Positions 10,256 through 20,790 are shown, counted from the first letter of the stretch. The stretch is 64,000 nucleotides of DNA from Sycon ciliatum (GCF_964019385.1 NC_088649.1:22288435-22352434); one strand, 5' to 3'. Numbers and translations: made by a program. Notes: generated by a model from the letters alone, not told the origin.

Positions 10256-12900
10256 TCTGCAGCACCGTTTTGCGCCTGCGTTTTGCGCCAAAAATGTTCT
10301 TCCGTATTTCTCTGTGTCGGATTATAGTTTGCAAATAGGCTAGTTTAAATACGTATTATCGTCCCATTTCATATCACCCATGTCTGGATATCTAATCTAT
10401 GCTATTTTCAAAAAGAGTGTTTCCCCATATATTTTCCTTTGAGCACGAGCGATACATTAAAGCCATGCGAGAATGTCAAATCACGATTAAGCATAGATTA
10501 TAAAACACGAATGTACACTTCCGGTGCCAGTGCATGTTCTTGCATGGTAATTACAGGCAGGTGATCACGTCTCCAGTGCTTATTGTTCAATTCAATCCAA
10601 TTCAATTCGATATTGCACGTTTCTCCACTTGATCGCTTACAATTGAAATTTGGATTGAAAAGTCTCCGGACGTGATTAAAATGAGGGCGTCATTTTGAAC
10701 AGCTCTCTTTAATTTATACTAGGCGACTCATTTCTTAATGTTTTGAAATTGCGGCGTCTTACGGCGCTGTGCATGTGTGTTTATTTTTTTGTGTGTAACT
10801 GTTTGAACGTGCTCAGGAAACACAGAGTGAAATAATACACACACACACACTGGATATATAGTTCCGGAATGGAATACAATAGGGTCATGTAGACTTGGGC
10901 TATCCTGTGCGTGTGTGTTCCATTCTGACTATTTGTAACAGTTTGAACGTGTTCCGGAAACGCAGGGTGAATAGTATACACACACAAACCGAAGATTCCG
11001 TCCCGGAATAGATTACAGTAGGGTCATGCAGACTTGGGTATTCCTGTGCAACTAGTTAAAAATATAATCGTGAACACAGACACTTGTCCAAGAACGCCCA
11101 AGCACGCACATCCACCTTTGACGCCGCATCACAAACGCTTTTGGGACCAACCTGTGTGCCCAACTAAAGAACATATGCGTAAATGCAATACCCGGCAAAG
11201 TCACTAGAGAGTTTTAGCACCCCGTAAACGAATACGTGCCGGGCTCCTCTGCCGGGTTTCGAGCCGCGATCAGAGCTCAATCTGCACGAGTCAGGGGCAG
11301 TTGATTCGATGTGGGCGTACCCATCTTTAAAGTTGATTTATATTCGCTTTAATTGTCGAAAGTCGTCCAGATTTATTCAAAAAGAGGTTGATTTGAGAAG
11401 GGGAATGAAGTGCAAAGTATTTCTGTGGTCGTCTTTAGTTGGAGTATGTCCAAGGTAACAAGGTTCGTGTCCATCGTATGGCATACGAGGACTAGCTCAA
11501 GGATAAGGAGGAAATGTTCTTACTTTTGTTGCCACAAAGAAAGTGCTAGTGAACATGTACTATGTACAGTATTGACGTGCATTTAATTCTTTCGTTTACT
11601 AGGGGTGCACTATTTTCTAAAACTGAAACGCAATTGTTCACTATGCTCCTGCGACACGAATGGCTGTCATTCGTTTCGTTCTGAATCACGATTTGCTAAC
11701 ACTTCTACCTGGAATACTTATTCGCAGAAACGAAATGCGAGGATTTAGTCTCTCACCTCCGTTGCAAATTTAGTTGACCTGCTAAGTAGAAGTTTGTATG
11801 CGCACGACAGTGCACCGACGGCGTCACACTGTTCTTCGATATTGGCGACATGTCTGCGCTTGATGGCAAGTGCGTACTTATTTTCGAACTCAGCAGCCAC
11901 ATTAGTACTAACTTTCGGTTGTGGTACTATCTTTTGGTGAGTACATTTTTATCGGGGGTAATTGACACGCAGTGGGAAGCCTGCGCAACTCGAGTGTCCG
12001 TGCATATGATGTATGTACTGTACGGTGTCTGTACATGTAGGACGGGTACGAATTTACAATCTTTAGGGAGGAACTGTGTTTCGGAGTGATAACCTCGGCA
12101 GTGGAAAGTGTATTTTTTATAGGGGGGTACAAAGTCATTGGGGAGACTTACTTACGGGGAAATACGGTAATTGACTAGTGAACATGCATACAACCTCCTT
12201 CCCGCCAGACGTGCTAGTATTCCTATCCCACGAAGCGTGAGCACTGGATTGAATAGGCACACTGTAGTCATTCTATTTTGATTTGTTGCAAATCAGCTAC
12301 ATGCTAGAAGTGAACTTTATACTTTGCTGATAATCTGTTTTGGTCTAGAATGAAAAATTAAGATTTTTTGTTTCGCACTCCATGGGCAGAGGTATGATCA
12401 TGGTTTGGCTGTAGGGCATTACTGAGAAATGGTCGCTTTCTATTGAACATTTGGGCCTAGGTTCCATGATTCTCGAATGAACTTAATGAACGGATTAAGA
12501 ACATGTAAACGAAAGACTCGACGTCAAAACCGTAAAAGGGGATCTCGTGGGATCCTGTACTGGCACCCGGACCTAGCATGGCGTTTACGGCGAGAACACC
12601 AGTTCTGCAATAAGCAATTCCGCCATCTTGATAATTGACGGAATTGGAATTGAGATGGGAATTTCTGGACGCTAAGGATGCATCCACTCTAACAATTTCG
12701 AGAATAGACCGAAATGTATGTTGGTAATCGAAGGCTCCAAATGAGGGATGGTCCCGAGTTGGATGACTGGACCTGGACTTGATGACAATGTCACACCCAG
12801 GAAGATCTAAAGAGAAAATGGACTGTAACAATCAATGTTCACTTCAGACTTTTTCTGTATCCAATTCCTTCATATTATTGAATTAAGAATCAAAGCCCTT
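10256..12900 (+). repeat. 3' flank module followed by spacer module
   Basis: At 10310-10490 lies the 3' flank module also seen at 2250-2500, 28410-28570 and 52860-53030. From about 10600 the stretch repeats the spacer module of 6180-7990. A local duplication of about 110 bp with CACAGAGTGAAATAATA is present near 10780-11000. No conserved reading frame is seen. Confidence 0.55.
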
Positions 12901-13540
12901 AGGTGTTTAAATTGTAATCACTTCGCTTTTGTTATGACGACTACTAAACTGTTCAGGGACTAACAACATGGCATGCCTAGCACCACGAACTGCATTGAAG
13001 CTGAACGTGTTTTTGTATACAATTATATGAAATGCACTCCCAACAAGCCAGGAGGGAAAAGACAAGAGAACTGACATATGACCGAGGCAAGACCAAACTG
13101 CAAAGAGAGACGTGCAGGGATGTTCTTGCACTGACTACCTGGATCTGGATGATTGTATACCGTTGTGTACTTGTTCAAGTTACCTGTAAGAACTGGTGCC
13201 TACTGAACTGATTCAAATGACGTTAGGGGACGTTTCACTGTCTGTTATGTTTCTATGTGCTCTCTTTCAACCCTAATTGCACCGACTACGGGAATGACTT
13301 CGTTCCGTATTATAATATTTGTATATCTGCGTTGATATTTACAAGTACGCTAATTTTACAGCTTCGCTGATGCTGACTGCCACCGTCGTGGACAATAAAT
13401 AGACAATAAGAACTGCAAACGTGATCATCTGAAAGATAGTATGGTAACGCATATCGGCACAGAGTGCACCTAAACCACGCTTAGCGAACGTGAAAGACGC
13501 AGCGGCCCAAACATACGTCCACCGACCTTTTCTAAGAAAC
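12901..13540 (+). repeat. 5' flank module upstream of copy 3
   Basis: Same module as 8041-8671 and 49971-50553. No exon evidence; minus-strand frames of 60-75 codons here lack a conserved ATG. Confidence 0.6.
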
Positions 13541-13572
13541 TGAGTCAACTGCGCACAATAAACTGGTATAAA
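13541..13572 (+). promoter_or_regulatory. AP-1-like site plus TATA box of copy 3
   Basis: TGAGTCA at 13541-13547 and TATAAA at 13567-13572, with the block TGGTATAAAGGACGATCATC shared with other copies. The ATG is 107 nt downstream of the TATA box, an ordinary distance for a TATA promoter with a short 5' UTR. Confidence 0.7.
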
Positions 13573-13673
13573 GGACGATCATCCCTCCTCTGGGGAGAGG
13601 ATTATTCCTTTTCGTTCCCGATCAAAATACAGTAAACTTTGTTTTCTGTTTTCTACGTAAACTGGAATGAAAT

Positions 13674-14861
13674 ATGCTGCCCGAACGACTTCCAAAGGAA
13701 CAGAAAGACAATGGATCGAGGCAACTTGAGTCGAACCTTTTTCTTCCACCCGTTGTCACCATAATGCTAGCACTGATGTTGGTGATGCTTAGTGTGAATG
13801 TTGATACTGCTGATTATGGAGTTATGCCTGCTGTTGAGTGGGACGCATCGGTGTGCTGGGCGAAACGTACCAGTGCGCAAGCGGGTACGATGAGAAAGAT
13901 CTGCAACTGGAATGATATACGGCAGAGCATGTTCTGCATTACAATGGAAGCTATACAGTCAGAAAAACACGCTTGCAAGTCAGTCTGGGCGGACAGCCCA
14001 TTGCTCGTGAAATTTTACTGCTTCGCTGTGGGGATGTTCACGTTGAATTTCGAGAAGCATAGGGGGCACTATTTACGGTCAACACATTTTAGCTTCGCAA
14101 CTTGTCATGAGCGTGCAAGCTATCACGCGGAACGTCTCATTTCGCAGTGCTCGATGAAGTCCAAAGTGTCCCATGTTTACTGTACGAATGGCGCCGGTTG
14201 CAGTATTTCACGTCATGTTAATTGTCGTCACCATCTTGCACGAAAAGTGGTCCTTTTCCTACTTGCGCATCCGCTATCTGCTGACGGCACTGATCGCTAC
14301 CCCTTCAGAGCGCATCCAATGGACGCAACGAGTGCAGAACGACTCTGGGGATGTTGGGAACAGGAGTTGAGAGAAGAAAGCCATACCATATACACGCCTG
14401 GAAAGTGGGACATCCATTCTGCATGCGTCGACACTCTGAAAGATTTAGGTTCGAGGGTCGCTACATATGTGGTTTTGGACGTGCTGCAACACTCGCTTTT
14501 TCGTCTTCAAAGGGTACGTCAGCGAAGTTGGGTAAGGAAGCGATTTAAAATTCTAGCGGCTACTTTCTTACATGAGTTGACCAGCCGTGGTGGAGATGCT
14601 CTCCTCCAGCATTACGTGTATCCGGTCTTCGAACGTTTTAAGCGGACTGCTCTCCTGAGGTCACAAGCAGCTTCTAGAAATGTAATCGTCTCTTGCAGTG
14701 GACTACGTGGAAAACGCACACAGGTCTACAGCTCCGTTTTGCGCCTGCTGAGACTAGTTATTGTGCACGAAATTACCACCGTGAAATACAAACTGCCGCG
14801 TTTCGCGTTTGTGATTCTCTCCACTCTTAACACTTTCCTGCCGTGCGCCGTGAGTAGTTAG
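13674..14861 (+). CDS. Cysteine-patterned secreted/membrane family protein, copy 3, C-terminus supplied by a transposon
   Basis: An uninterrupted single exon of 395 codons, close to the intact copy at 51438. The N-terminal 25 residues are polar and conserved between copies. A hydrophobic signal or anchor segment follows (about residues 27-45), with an internal Met at 31 that would leave a classical signal peptide. Ten or more Cys keep their positions; the GCWEQEL, PGKWDI and SCSGLRGK blocks are present. The C-terminal 35 residues are hydrophobic. The Polinton-like element inserted at codon 393, so the last codons and the TAG stop come from its terminus. I do not recognise the family; function unknown. 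Confidence 0.75.
   Translation: MLPERLPKEQKDNGSRQLESNLFLPPVVTIMLALMLVMLSVNVDTADYGVMPAVEWDASVCWAKRTSAQAGTMRKICNWNDIRQSMFCITMEAIQSEKHACKSVWADSPLLVKFYCFAVGMFTLNFEKHRGHYLRSTHFSFATCHERASYHAERLISQCSMKSKVSHVYCTNGAGCSISRHVNCRHHLARKVVLFLLAHPLSADGTDRYPFRAHPMDATSAERLWGCWEQELREESHTIYTPGKWDIHSACVDTLKDLGSRVATYVVLDVLQHSLFRLQRVRQRSWVRKRFKILAATFLHELTSRGGDALLQHYVYPVFERFKRTALLRSQAASRNVIVSCSGLRGKRTQVYSSVLRLLRLVIVHEITTVKYKLPRFAFVILSTLNTFLPCAVSS
14847..14852. other. Left 6-bp target-site duplication
   Basis: GCCGTG immediately before the terminal AGTAGTTAG. It repeats at 28168-28173. Confidence 0.85.
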
Positions 14862-14887
14862 TGCGGGGCAGGTTCTGGGCCACTTTT

Positions 14888-14976
14888 TGACCTTTGACCT
14901 TTGGGCCAAATAAGGCACACTGTGTCGGTCGTGCTGGGTCTGGCCCCGGGACCCCCCAGAGTTTGACCTTTGACCC
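14888..14976. promoter_or_regulatory. Two DR1-type nuclear-receptor-like sites near the left terminus
   Basis: TGACCTTTGACCT (14888-14900) is the exact reverse of the canonical DR1 AGGTCAAAGGTCA. TGACCTTTGACCC (14964-14976) is one base off. Both lie within 125 bp of the element end. Mirrored at 28044-28132. Binding is not demonstrated. Confidence 0.4.
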
Positions 14977-15024
14977 CTGGCATGCCATAAATGTCATTCT
15001 TAAGGTTCTTTTCGCCAAAGATGG

Positions 15025-15051
15025 CGAACGTGCACTTGTGCACGTTCGGTG
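15025..15051. repeat. Short hairpin cluster near element terminus
   Basis: CGAACGTGCAC and GTGCACGTTCG form an 11-bp stem with a 2-nt loop about 170 bp from the end. Smaller palindromes (GCACATCGAAGATGTGC near 15098, GCACATCGTAGATGTGC near 15300) follow. All recur mirrored at 27720-27995. They could be replication or regulatory signals; no evidence beyond the sequence. Confidence 0.5.
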
Positions 15052-15302
15052 CATTCGCACCGGGGAGTAGTAAAATACGTACTATCCCCTGATTTGCACA
15101 TCGAAGATGTGCATTGCATGCAGTGAATGACATATTGCGCATGTGTGCATACGCACGCGAAGCGTGTGACCTTCAGTGGTCCTATGCGTGTGGGAAAGAC
15201 GCAGTGCAACGCAAGGTGTACTAGTACACGTGTCAATATACTAATCCCTTCGTAGATTTGCAGCAAACAAGTTCACGTTCCGTGCATTCGTTTTATTCGC
15301 AC

Positions 15303-15979
15303 ATCGTAGATGTGCACTGATTGACAAGTTGCCCATACAGAGCATGCCTAATCGGCTTTTCGATCGGTTTCAGAGAATGTTCAAATTCGGCCATATTATG
15401 AGCCCCAAGATCAGAATTCGACTCAACGTAGTACTTGAAGTCACTGTTCCCATTACGTCATGTACATTTACACACAGTCTGTTGAAGCACTGAAACATCG
15501 ATTTTCGGCGAATTCAACAAGCGAAATGTGAAAATTCGGCGAAAAGATGGGTGATTTCTTCAAAACCACTTTTTTCTGCGAATTTTTCGGCCGGCCGAAT
15601 TGGGAAATGCCTACTATCCATGCAGGTGCATTAGATGCATATTTCTATTTTGATCGGGATACAGTAAGAATCAACCGGCTACGCCGGTATCATACAGTAT
15701 CATGCATCAAAACAATTATTGAAGGGGTGTCACAGTGAAGCAGTGTTGCTACGCACCGCAAATCCCCTCTGCACTGCACCGAATCTATACTGGAGAATCC
15801 AGAGTGACCAGCAAAGAGTCACAACCCGCACGTATCCAGTCACACTAAGGCATATCCACCATTCCCCACATATTCACTGTAACAAAACACAATACTGTTT
15901 ACTATAATGCACTTTTATTTAAATAGACTTGGATGAGTCTGTAGAAGAGAACACAATGCACGCACACGCATGCATGCGC

Positions 15980-15982
<3 letters not shown>
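15303..15982. other. No convincing gene; AT-rich terminal part of left arm
   Basis: A short frame at 15547-15738 is open further in the right-arm mirror (27120-27473, 117 codons, minus) because of the 9-bp arm difference near 15685. Its codon content does not resemble a gene, so I leave it unassigned. Mirror region: about 27038-27717. Confidence 0.4.

Positions 15983-16020
<38 letters not shown>
15983..16020. repeat. (CA)n microsatellite in left arm
   Basis: CA dinucleotide run, mirrored as (TG)n at 27009-27046. It separates the terminal region from the gene-bearing part of the arm. Confidence 0.9.
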
Positions 16021-16021
<1 letters not shown>

Positions 16022-16462
16022 CTAGGTTATAGTGCTATACACGTATCTAGGGTTTAGGAAGCACGAGAATATGTCGAAGCACCCACGCATACCCCTTCAT
16101 GCAGTGTACTTCAGTAGCCCAACACATTACGACTGCTCAGGACCATCACAAAACACATTACGACCGCTCAGGACCATCACAAAACACCACACACTGTTAC
16201 TACACTGCATACACAGTTACTACACTACGCCTGTTACAAGTACTTACAAATAATTTTGAAAACAAATGGCACATCCCGAAGACGGCAGCTAGCTCCAGAC
16301 CTTCATACATACGTCATCATCATCTGTAAAACCAAGCATGAGCGCACACAAACACTATTAGTGTCACGAATACGGAAGCAGGGTAAGACAAGAGGATACG
16401 AAACAAGTAAGTATCGCTATAACGAGGAGGATAAGTATACATGTAGACAGAGCAGTGCTTAC

Positions 16463-16805
16463 TTACAGGGTCCGGATACGCTCCATGGCATCCCGGTAGT
16501 CGGACTGCAACAGCAGCCCGACTTGCCGGCCCTCCCAGTAACGGGCCCGATGGGTCGCACCCGCCAGGTGCGCGGCCACGGCCTGGCCTCCCACCAGCCT
16601 TTCTCCACTGTAAAAACGAAAGAAACCGCAGAAAGCACAGTGTCATAGAGCTCTTTTGTTGGGGGAGAGAGCTAGGAGCACTGCACACTTACCATTTGTC
16701 GCAATATATTATAAGAAAGAGGCGGCGCTTGACGCACCGCCTCAGGTGTTGAAACAGGGGTACTACCCCTGTAAGGCGAACGCCACAGTGACACGTGAAC
16801 GTCAT
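16463..16805 (-). CDS. Spliced small zinc-finger protein (left-arm copy)
   Basis: Two exons on the minus strand: ATG at 16805 to 16693, then 16607 to the stop at 16463. The intron starts GTAAGT and ends in a pyrimidine tract plus CAG. Splicing joins an open frame of about 86 codons; neither exon is long alone. Two Cys/His clusters share a C-G-x-R-L-x-G pattern: one in exon 1 and one across the junction with CDKC followed by His residues 12 and 18 positions later, like a C2H2 finger. The stop overlaps another donor-like CTGTAAGT. A DNA- or protein-binding regulator is plausible. It is divergent from the RING gene at 17081. Confidence 0.6.
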
Positions 16806-17080
16806 TTCTACAGACTGTTTTCAGGATAATGATACTGAAGTGAAGGTGTGAACCGCAAAGCAAGACCTTTACCTTCTTCCTGTCAAATTCGCTCCCCAGC
16901 TGCATACCGACATCATCCGCTAAAACCCAATCATACCAAGTAACGCAAAGGTCATCAGTTGACCTTTTGGACTTTTCAACTCTTATCCAAAACCACCAAG
17001 AGGAAAAAACCAGGATGAAGAAGACGTCAGTTGTAGAAGCGTTTGTGGAGGAGTTGTTACATTATTCTCAGTAAATAGAT
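16806..17080. promoter_or_regulatory. Divergent promoter region between zinc-finger and RING genes
   Basis: This 275-bp gap separates two genes reading outward. It holds AGGTCA-TCAGT-TGACCT (16949-16965), an inverted pair of nuclear-receptor-like half sites, and a CCAAT motif near 16927. No TATA box is evident. Mirrored at 25949-26223. Confidence 0.4.
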
Positions 17081-18133
17081 ATGGCTGATACATTCGGTGT
17101 AGACTTGGACGACCGGTCGTGGTCTCTCACCACGGGTCCTTTACTAATAGAAAGGCGGACGCCAATAAGAACAGTTGTGGAGTTGGCAGATCAAAACGCG
17201 CAGCAAGAAATTTGGCACGTCGATGGTAGACTCCATCGGGAGGACGGACCAGCTCTTGTTGATAGTAGGGGAGTGTCCGCCTGGTGCTATGGAGGTCGCC
17301 TTCATCGCGTTAATGAACCGGCTTGGATAGGACGGGGTAGCATAGAGTACTACCTCAACGGCGCCCGTCATAGAGCCGGCGGTCCTGCAGTCAGTTATTA
17401 TGACGCCACATGCGGTATTCTACGGTGGTATCACCACGGAAGACTCCACAGGTATGATGGCCCTGCAGTGGAAACATTTTCAGACCTTGGTGAAGACTCT
17501 GAGGGGTTCTACCGACACCGCGAAGAGTGGTATTGGAATGGCGTCAGACAAAGGATCGGCGACGGCCCTGCTCTGACGGAGAGATTTGATGGCGCCTATT
17601 TGCTGGAAGCCTGGTATGTCCAAGGGCGTCTACACAGAGTAGACGGACCAGCCAGGATCACTCGGAGTGATGATGGTATCACCATCCAGTGGTATTATCA
17701 CGACCGGCTCCACAGGGAGAATTCGCCAGCCGTGATACGCAGGGAAGGTAACAACCGTGTACGGGAGTGGTACCGATACAACCTTCGGCATAGGGAAGAT
17801 GGGCCTGCTTTCATCTCTCAGGAGGAGGAGGGTATCTATCAGTGGTACCTCAACGGGGTGTATTACGGTGACCACCATCAAGACCAGGCAATACACCCCA
17901 TGGAGCTGCAGCACATCAATGTAGTGCCTACTAAGGTAGACTCGTCAGCAATAAGTCATGAGCCCATTTGTGTGATTTGTCAGGATACCCTGAACCGTCC
18001 TCTATCCAAGTTGGAGTGTGGTCATGAATTTCACTTCCACTGTATCAAGGAGTGGATCAGTTCTGCCTCCAGCCCAACTTGCCCAACCTGCCGCTACTCC
18101 ATGACTGCTGAGGACTTGGTTGAGTTCTTGTAG
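17081..18133 (+). CDS. RLHREDGPA-repeat protein with C-terminal RING-H2 finger (left-arm copy)
   Basis: An intronless 350-codon frame. Residues 45-262 hold about nine degenerate copies of a unit with the pattern W-Y-x-x-G-R-L-H-R-x-D-G-P-A, a repeat type known from giant viruses, phages and some bacteria. Residues 297-337 form a RING-H2 finger: C297, C300, C313, H315, H318, C321, C334, C337, with Trp325 in the usual place. The combination suggests a virus-like E3 ubiquitin ligase whose repeats bind a substrate. It reads away from the zinc-finger gene. Confidence 0.85.
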   Translation: MADTFGVDLDDRSWSLTTGPLLIERRTPIRTVVELADQNAQQEIWHVDGRLHREDGPALVDSRGVSAWCYGGRLHRVNEPAWIGRGSIEYYLNGARHRAGGPAVSYYDATCGILRWYHHGRLHRYDGPAVETFSDLGEDSEGFYRHREEWYWNGVRQRIGDGPALTERFDGAYLLEAWYVQGRLHRVDGPARITRSDDGITIQWYYHDRLHRENSPAVIRREGNNRVREWYRYNLRHREDGPAFISQEEEGIYQWYLNGVYYGDHHQDQAIHPMELQHINVVPTKVDSSAISHEPICVICQDTLNRPLSKLECGHEFHFHCIKEWISSASSPTCPTCRYSMTAEDLVEFL

Positions 18134-18219
18134 TAATACATGACACCGCTGCGTGTAGGCGACTACGAATGACCAGTCATGTGCTACAGATGGACACGGA
18201 CACGCCACCCTAAGTAGCC

Positions 18220-18465
18220 ATGAGCGGCTATTTGGACAAGGACAACAAAGCACCTCGTGGGTGGCCAAGGTTGACACTAGCTACAAGTCTGGTCGCTCAG
18301 TTGAATAAGCTGGGTGTGCCCATGAAGACCATGCAGAGGACAAGACAGACTGGAAGAAACTGTGCAGCTCGACACTCGAGGACAAATCAGTATCAGCAGC
18401 TACTACACCTTGCTGATGATGCTCACAAGACAGAAGTGGGGAAAAAACTGAATTTCTTTATTTAG
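18220..18465 (+). CDS. Hypothetical 81-residue protein (left-arm copy)
   Basis: ATG at 18220, 81 codons, basic and without hydrophobic segments, beginning MSGYLDKDNKAPRGW. It begins 87 bp after the RING gene on the same strand. It could instead be the 3' UTR of that gene. No family recognised. Confidence 0.3.
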   Translation: MSGYLDKDNKAPRGWPRLTLATSLVAQLNKLGVPMKTMQRTRQTGRNCAARHSRTNQYQQLLHLADDAHKTEVGKKLNFFI

Positions 18466-18562
18466 TGCTCAACTACGCGAAATGTGTTATTATTATTATT
18501 ATACATGTTCAACTGTAATCAGTCTGGCTGACTGCCATTCTCTACCACACATTACCGGACAC

Positions 18563-19650
18563 TGTTGTGGTTGTCGTCGTTATCGTCGTCGTTGCTGATG
18601 TTGTAGTCGGTTGTTGTCGTCGTTATCGTCGTCGTTGTTGATGTTGTTATTGGTTGTTGCTGTCGGTTGTTGCCGGTTGTTGTCGTCGTTTGTTGTTGGT
18701 TGTTGTTGGTTGTTGTTGATGTTGTTGTCGGTTGTTGTCGTCGTTATCGTCGTCGTTGTTGATGTTGTTATTGGTTGTTGTTGGTTGTTGTTGTGTGTTG
18801 TTGTCGGTTGTTGTTGCCTGTTGGATGTTGTTGTCGGTTGTTGCTGGTTATTGTTGGTTGTTGTTGGTTGTTGTTGTTGTCGGTTGTTGTCGGTTGTTGT
18901 CGGTTGTTGGGTGTTCTTGTTGGTTGGTGTTGGTTGTTGTTGGTTGTTGTTGGTTGTTGTCGGTTGTTGTCCGTTGTTGTCGGCTGTTGCTAGTTGTTGT
19001 TGGCTGTTGTTGTTGACTGTTGTTGGTTGTTGTTGGATGTTGTTGTCGGTTGTTGTCGGTTGCTAGTTGTTGGTTGTAGTTGGTTGTTGTTGGTTGGTGT
19101 TGGTTGTTGTCGGTTGTTTTCGGCTGTTGTCGGTTGTTGTTGTTTATTGTTGGCTGTTGTTGGTTGTTGTTGGGTGTTGTTTGGTATTGTTGTCGGTTGT
19201 TGCCGGTTGTCGTTTGCTGTTGTTGGTTGTTGTTGCCGATTGCTGTCGGTTGTTGGGTGTTGTTGTCGCTTGTTGGGTGTTGTTGTTGGTTGGTGTTGGT
19301 TGTTGTTGGTTGTTGTTGGTTGTTGTCCGTTGTTGTCCGTTGTTGTTGGCTGTTGTTGGTTGTTGTTGGCTGTTGTTGGTTGTTGTTGGTTGTTGTTGTC
19401 GGCCGTTGTCGGTTGTTGGTTGTTGTTGTTGGTTGTTGTTGGCTGTAGTTGGTTGTTATCGGTTGTTGTTGGTTGTTGGATGTTGTTGTCAGTTGTTGTC
19501 GGTTGTTGTTGGTTGTTGTTGGTTGTTGTTGGCTGTTGTTGGTTGTTGTTGGCTGTTGTTGGCTGTTGTTGGTTGTTGTCGGTTGTTGTCGGTTGTTGGG
19601 TGTTGTTGTTGGTTGTTGTTGGTTGTTGTCGGTTGTTGTCGGTTATTGTG
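18563..19650. repeat. GTTGTTG-type minisatellite (left arm)
   Basis: About 1.1 kb of imperfect units such as GGTTGTTGTTGGTTGTTGTC, nearly all G and T on the plus strand. It opens several long Leu/Val/Cys frames at once in different phases, a simple-repeat artefact. Confidence 0.95.
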
Positions 19651-19899
19651 TTTTAATCATTATTTTGTTCATTATCCAGGAGGATGTTGCTATGATCCAA
19701 TACTATTTTTTCGCATATATGAGACAAGTTTGTGTAGCGTTAGTGTGACGTGGAGTATGCTGATTGGATGTGAGGTGGTGAGAGTATGCTGATTGACCGA
19801 TAGCAATTAGTGGAAGGGATAAAGTAATGCACTGCTTGTGCAGCGTAACCAAACACATGGTCTGTGGGAAACACCTTAGTAAAATAAATAAAATAATAA

Positions 19900-20433
19900 T
19901 AACATGAATTGCCACCGGCACTTGAGAGACTCGAGCCTCGCCGCCTTGTTCAAATCGGACTTGGTAGCTTCGTACTGGAACTTAATCTTCTTCTTTTTGA
20001 GGTATGACCGTACAAAACGCGCTTGGATTTTTTCATTTATTTTATTTATTTATTTTTATTTATTTATTTTTTTCATTGCAACATTTTTAGCAGATGTCCA
20101 CTCGTGAAACAAAGGTGAATCTGGAACGAATAAATGGGCCATGTCAAAGGCATGACGAGTCTCGAAGTCTTCACATTCACGATGGAACCTTGTCATGATT
20201 GACGCATTCCTTGATGGTGCGCACATGAAATCACCCTGGCTCATCTTTTCCAACACCATTCTTTTCACATCCTGCAACCCATACCCTACTAGTATCAGTG
20301 GGGACGCTAGAATCAGAAGAGGCAAGACAGCACTCTTCCGTGGATGTATTACTCGACACAACACCACCCATACTTGTTTTCTAGAAGTTTTGACTATAAT
20401 GATATATTGCAGCAGGAAGTAGTATACAGTCAA
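19900..20433 (-). pseudogene. Small membrane protein broken by an AAAT microsatellite (left-arm copy)
   Basis: The minus-strand frame 20433-20056 has no clear ATG at its 5' end. It encodes a hydrophobic segment (about 20 residues around LPLLILASPLILVGYG) and then a soluble stretch. At 20033-20070 a run of AAAT units introduces stops. The coding-like sequence resumes in register after the run (about 20030 down to 19905) with a Lys-rich stretch. A microsatellite expansion inside a once longer gene is the simplest reading. Confidence 0.45.
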
Positions 20434-20493
20434 ATAGGATAGGATAAGAATGAATGCTCAACTGTCTGATAAAGAATGCAGTTCATTAAAGAC

Positions 20494-20790
20494 TTATTGG
20501 AAGGTCTCTACCAGCTGATCGTCATGTTGGACGGCAACACTGCATAATGATATGAAGCTCTCAGTTAGCTGTTTCAGTTCCGTGGTAGAAAGTGTCATGT
20601 GTGCGTCCAAAGAACGATGAAAACATCTGGGGTCCACGTTGATGCAGACGATTGGAGCAACAGCAAGACGTACCTTCAACGCTTGCTCGTCAATGTCGAG
20701 GGAGACTGCCCCGGGGTAGATGAAAACATCTTGTTCCACATCCAGTTCGAACCAGCTGGTCGGGACTAGCTTGCTTTCACCGTTGATGTA
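20494..20790 (-). pseudogene. Truncated 3' part of the loop-spanning gene
   Basis: Inverted duplicate of the last 99 codons of the gene at 21765-22535. At 20790 the homology stops exactly where the (GAA)n tract begins, so this copy has no 5' part and reads into a run of Phe codons. Confidence 0.85.

Larger units (their letters stand above)
14853..20790. repeat. Left arm of giant palindrome
   Basis: Reverse complement of 22239-28167. Left plus right coordinates sum to 43029 over most of the arm and to 43020 beyond a 9-bp length difference near 15685. Other visible differences are single bases, for example near 16779 and 20454. Confidence 0.95.

Noticed and set aside
17144..18277. Minus-strand frames opposite the RING gene (and mirrors at 24752-25885)
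   Set aside because: Shadows of the real coding frame, with no domain or conserved start.
18611..19792. Several overlapping Leu/Val/Cys-rich reading frames (and mirrors at 23237-24418)
   Set aside because: All phases are open at once because the region is a GTTGTTG minisatellite; not genes.
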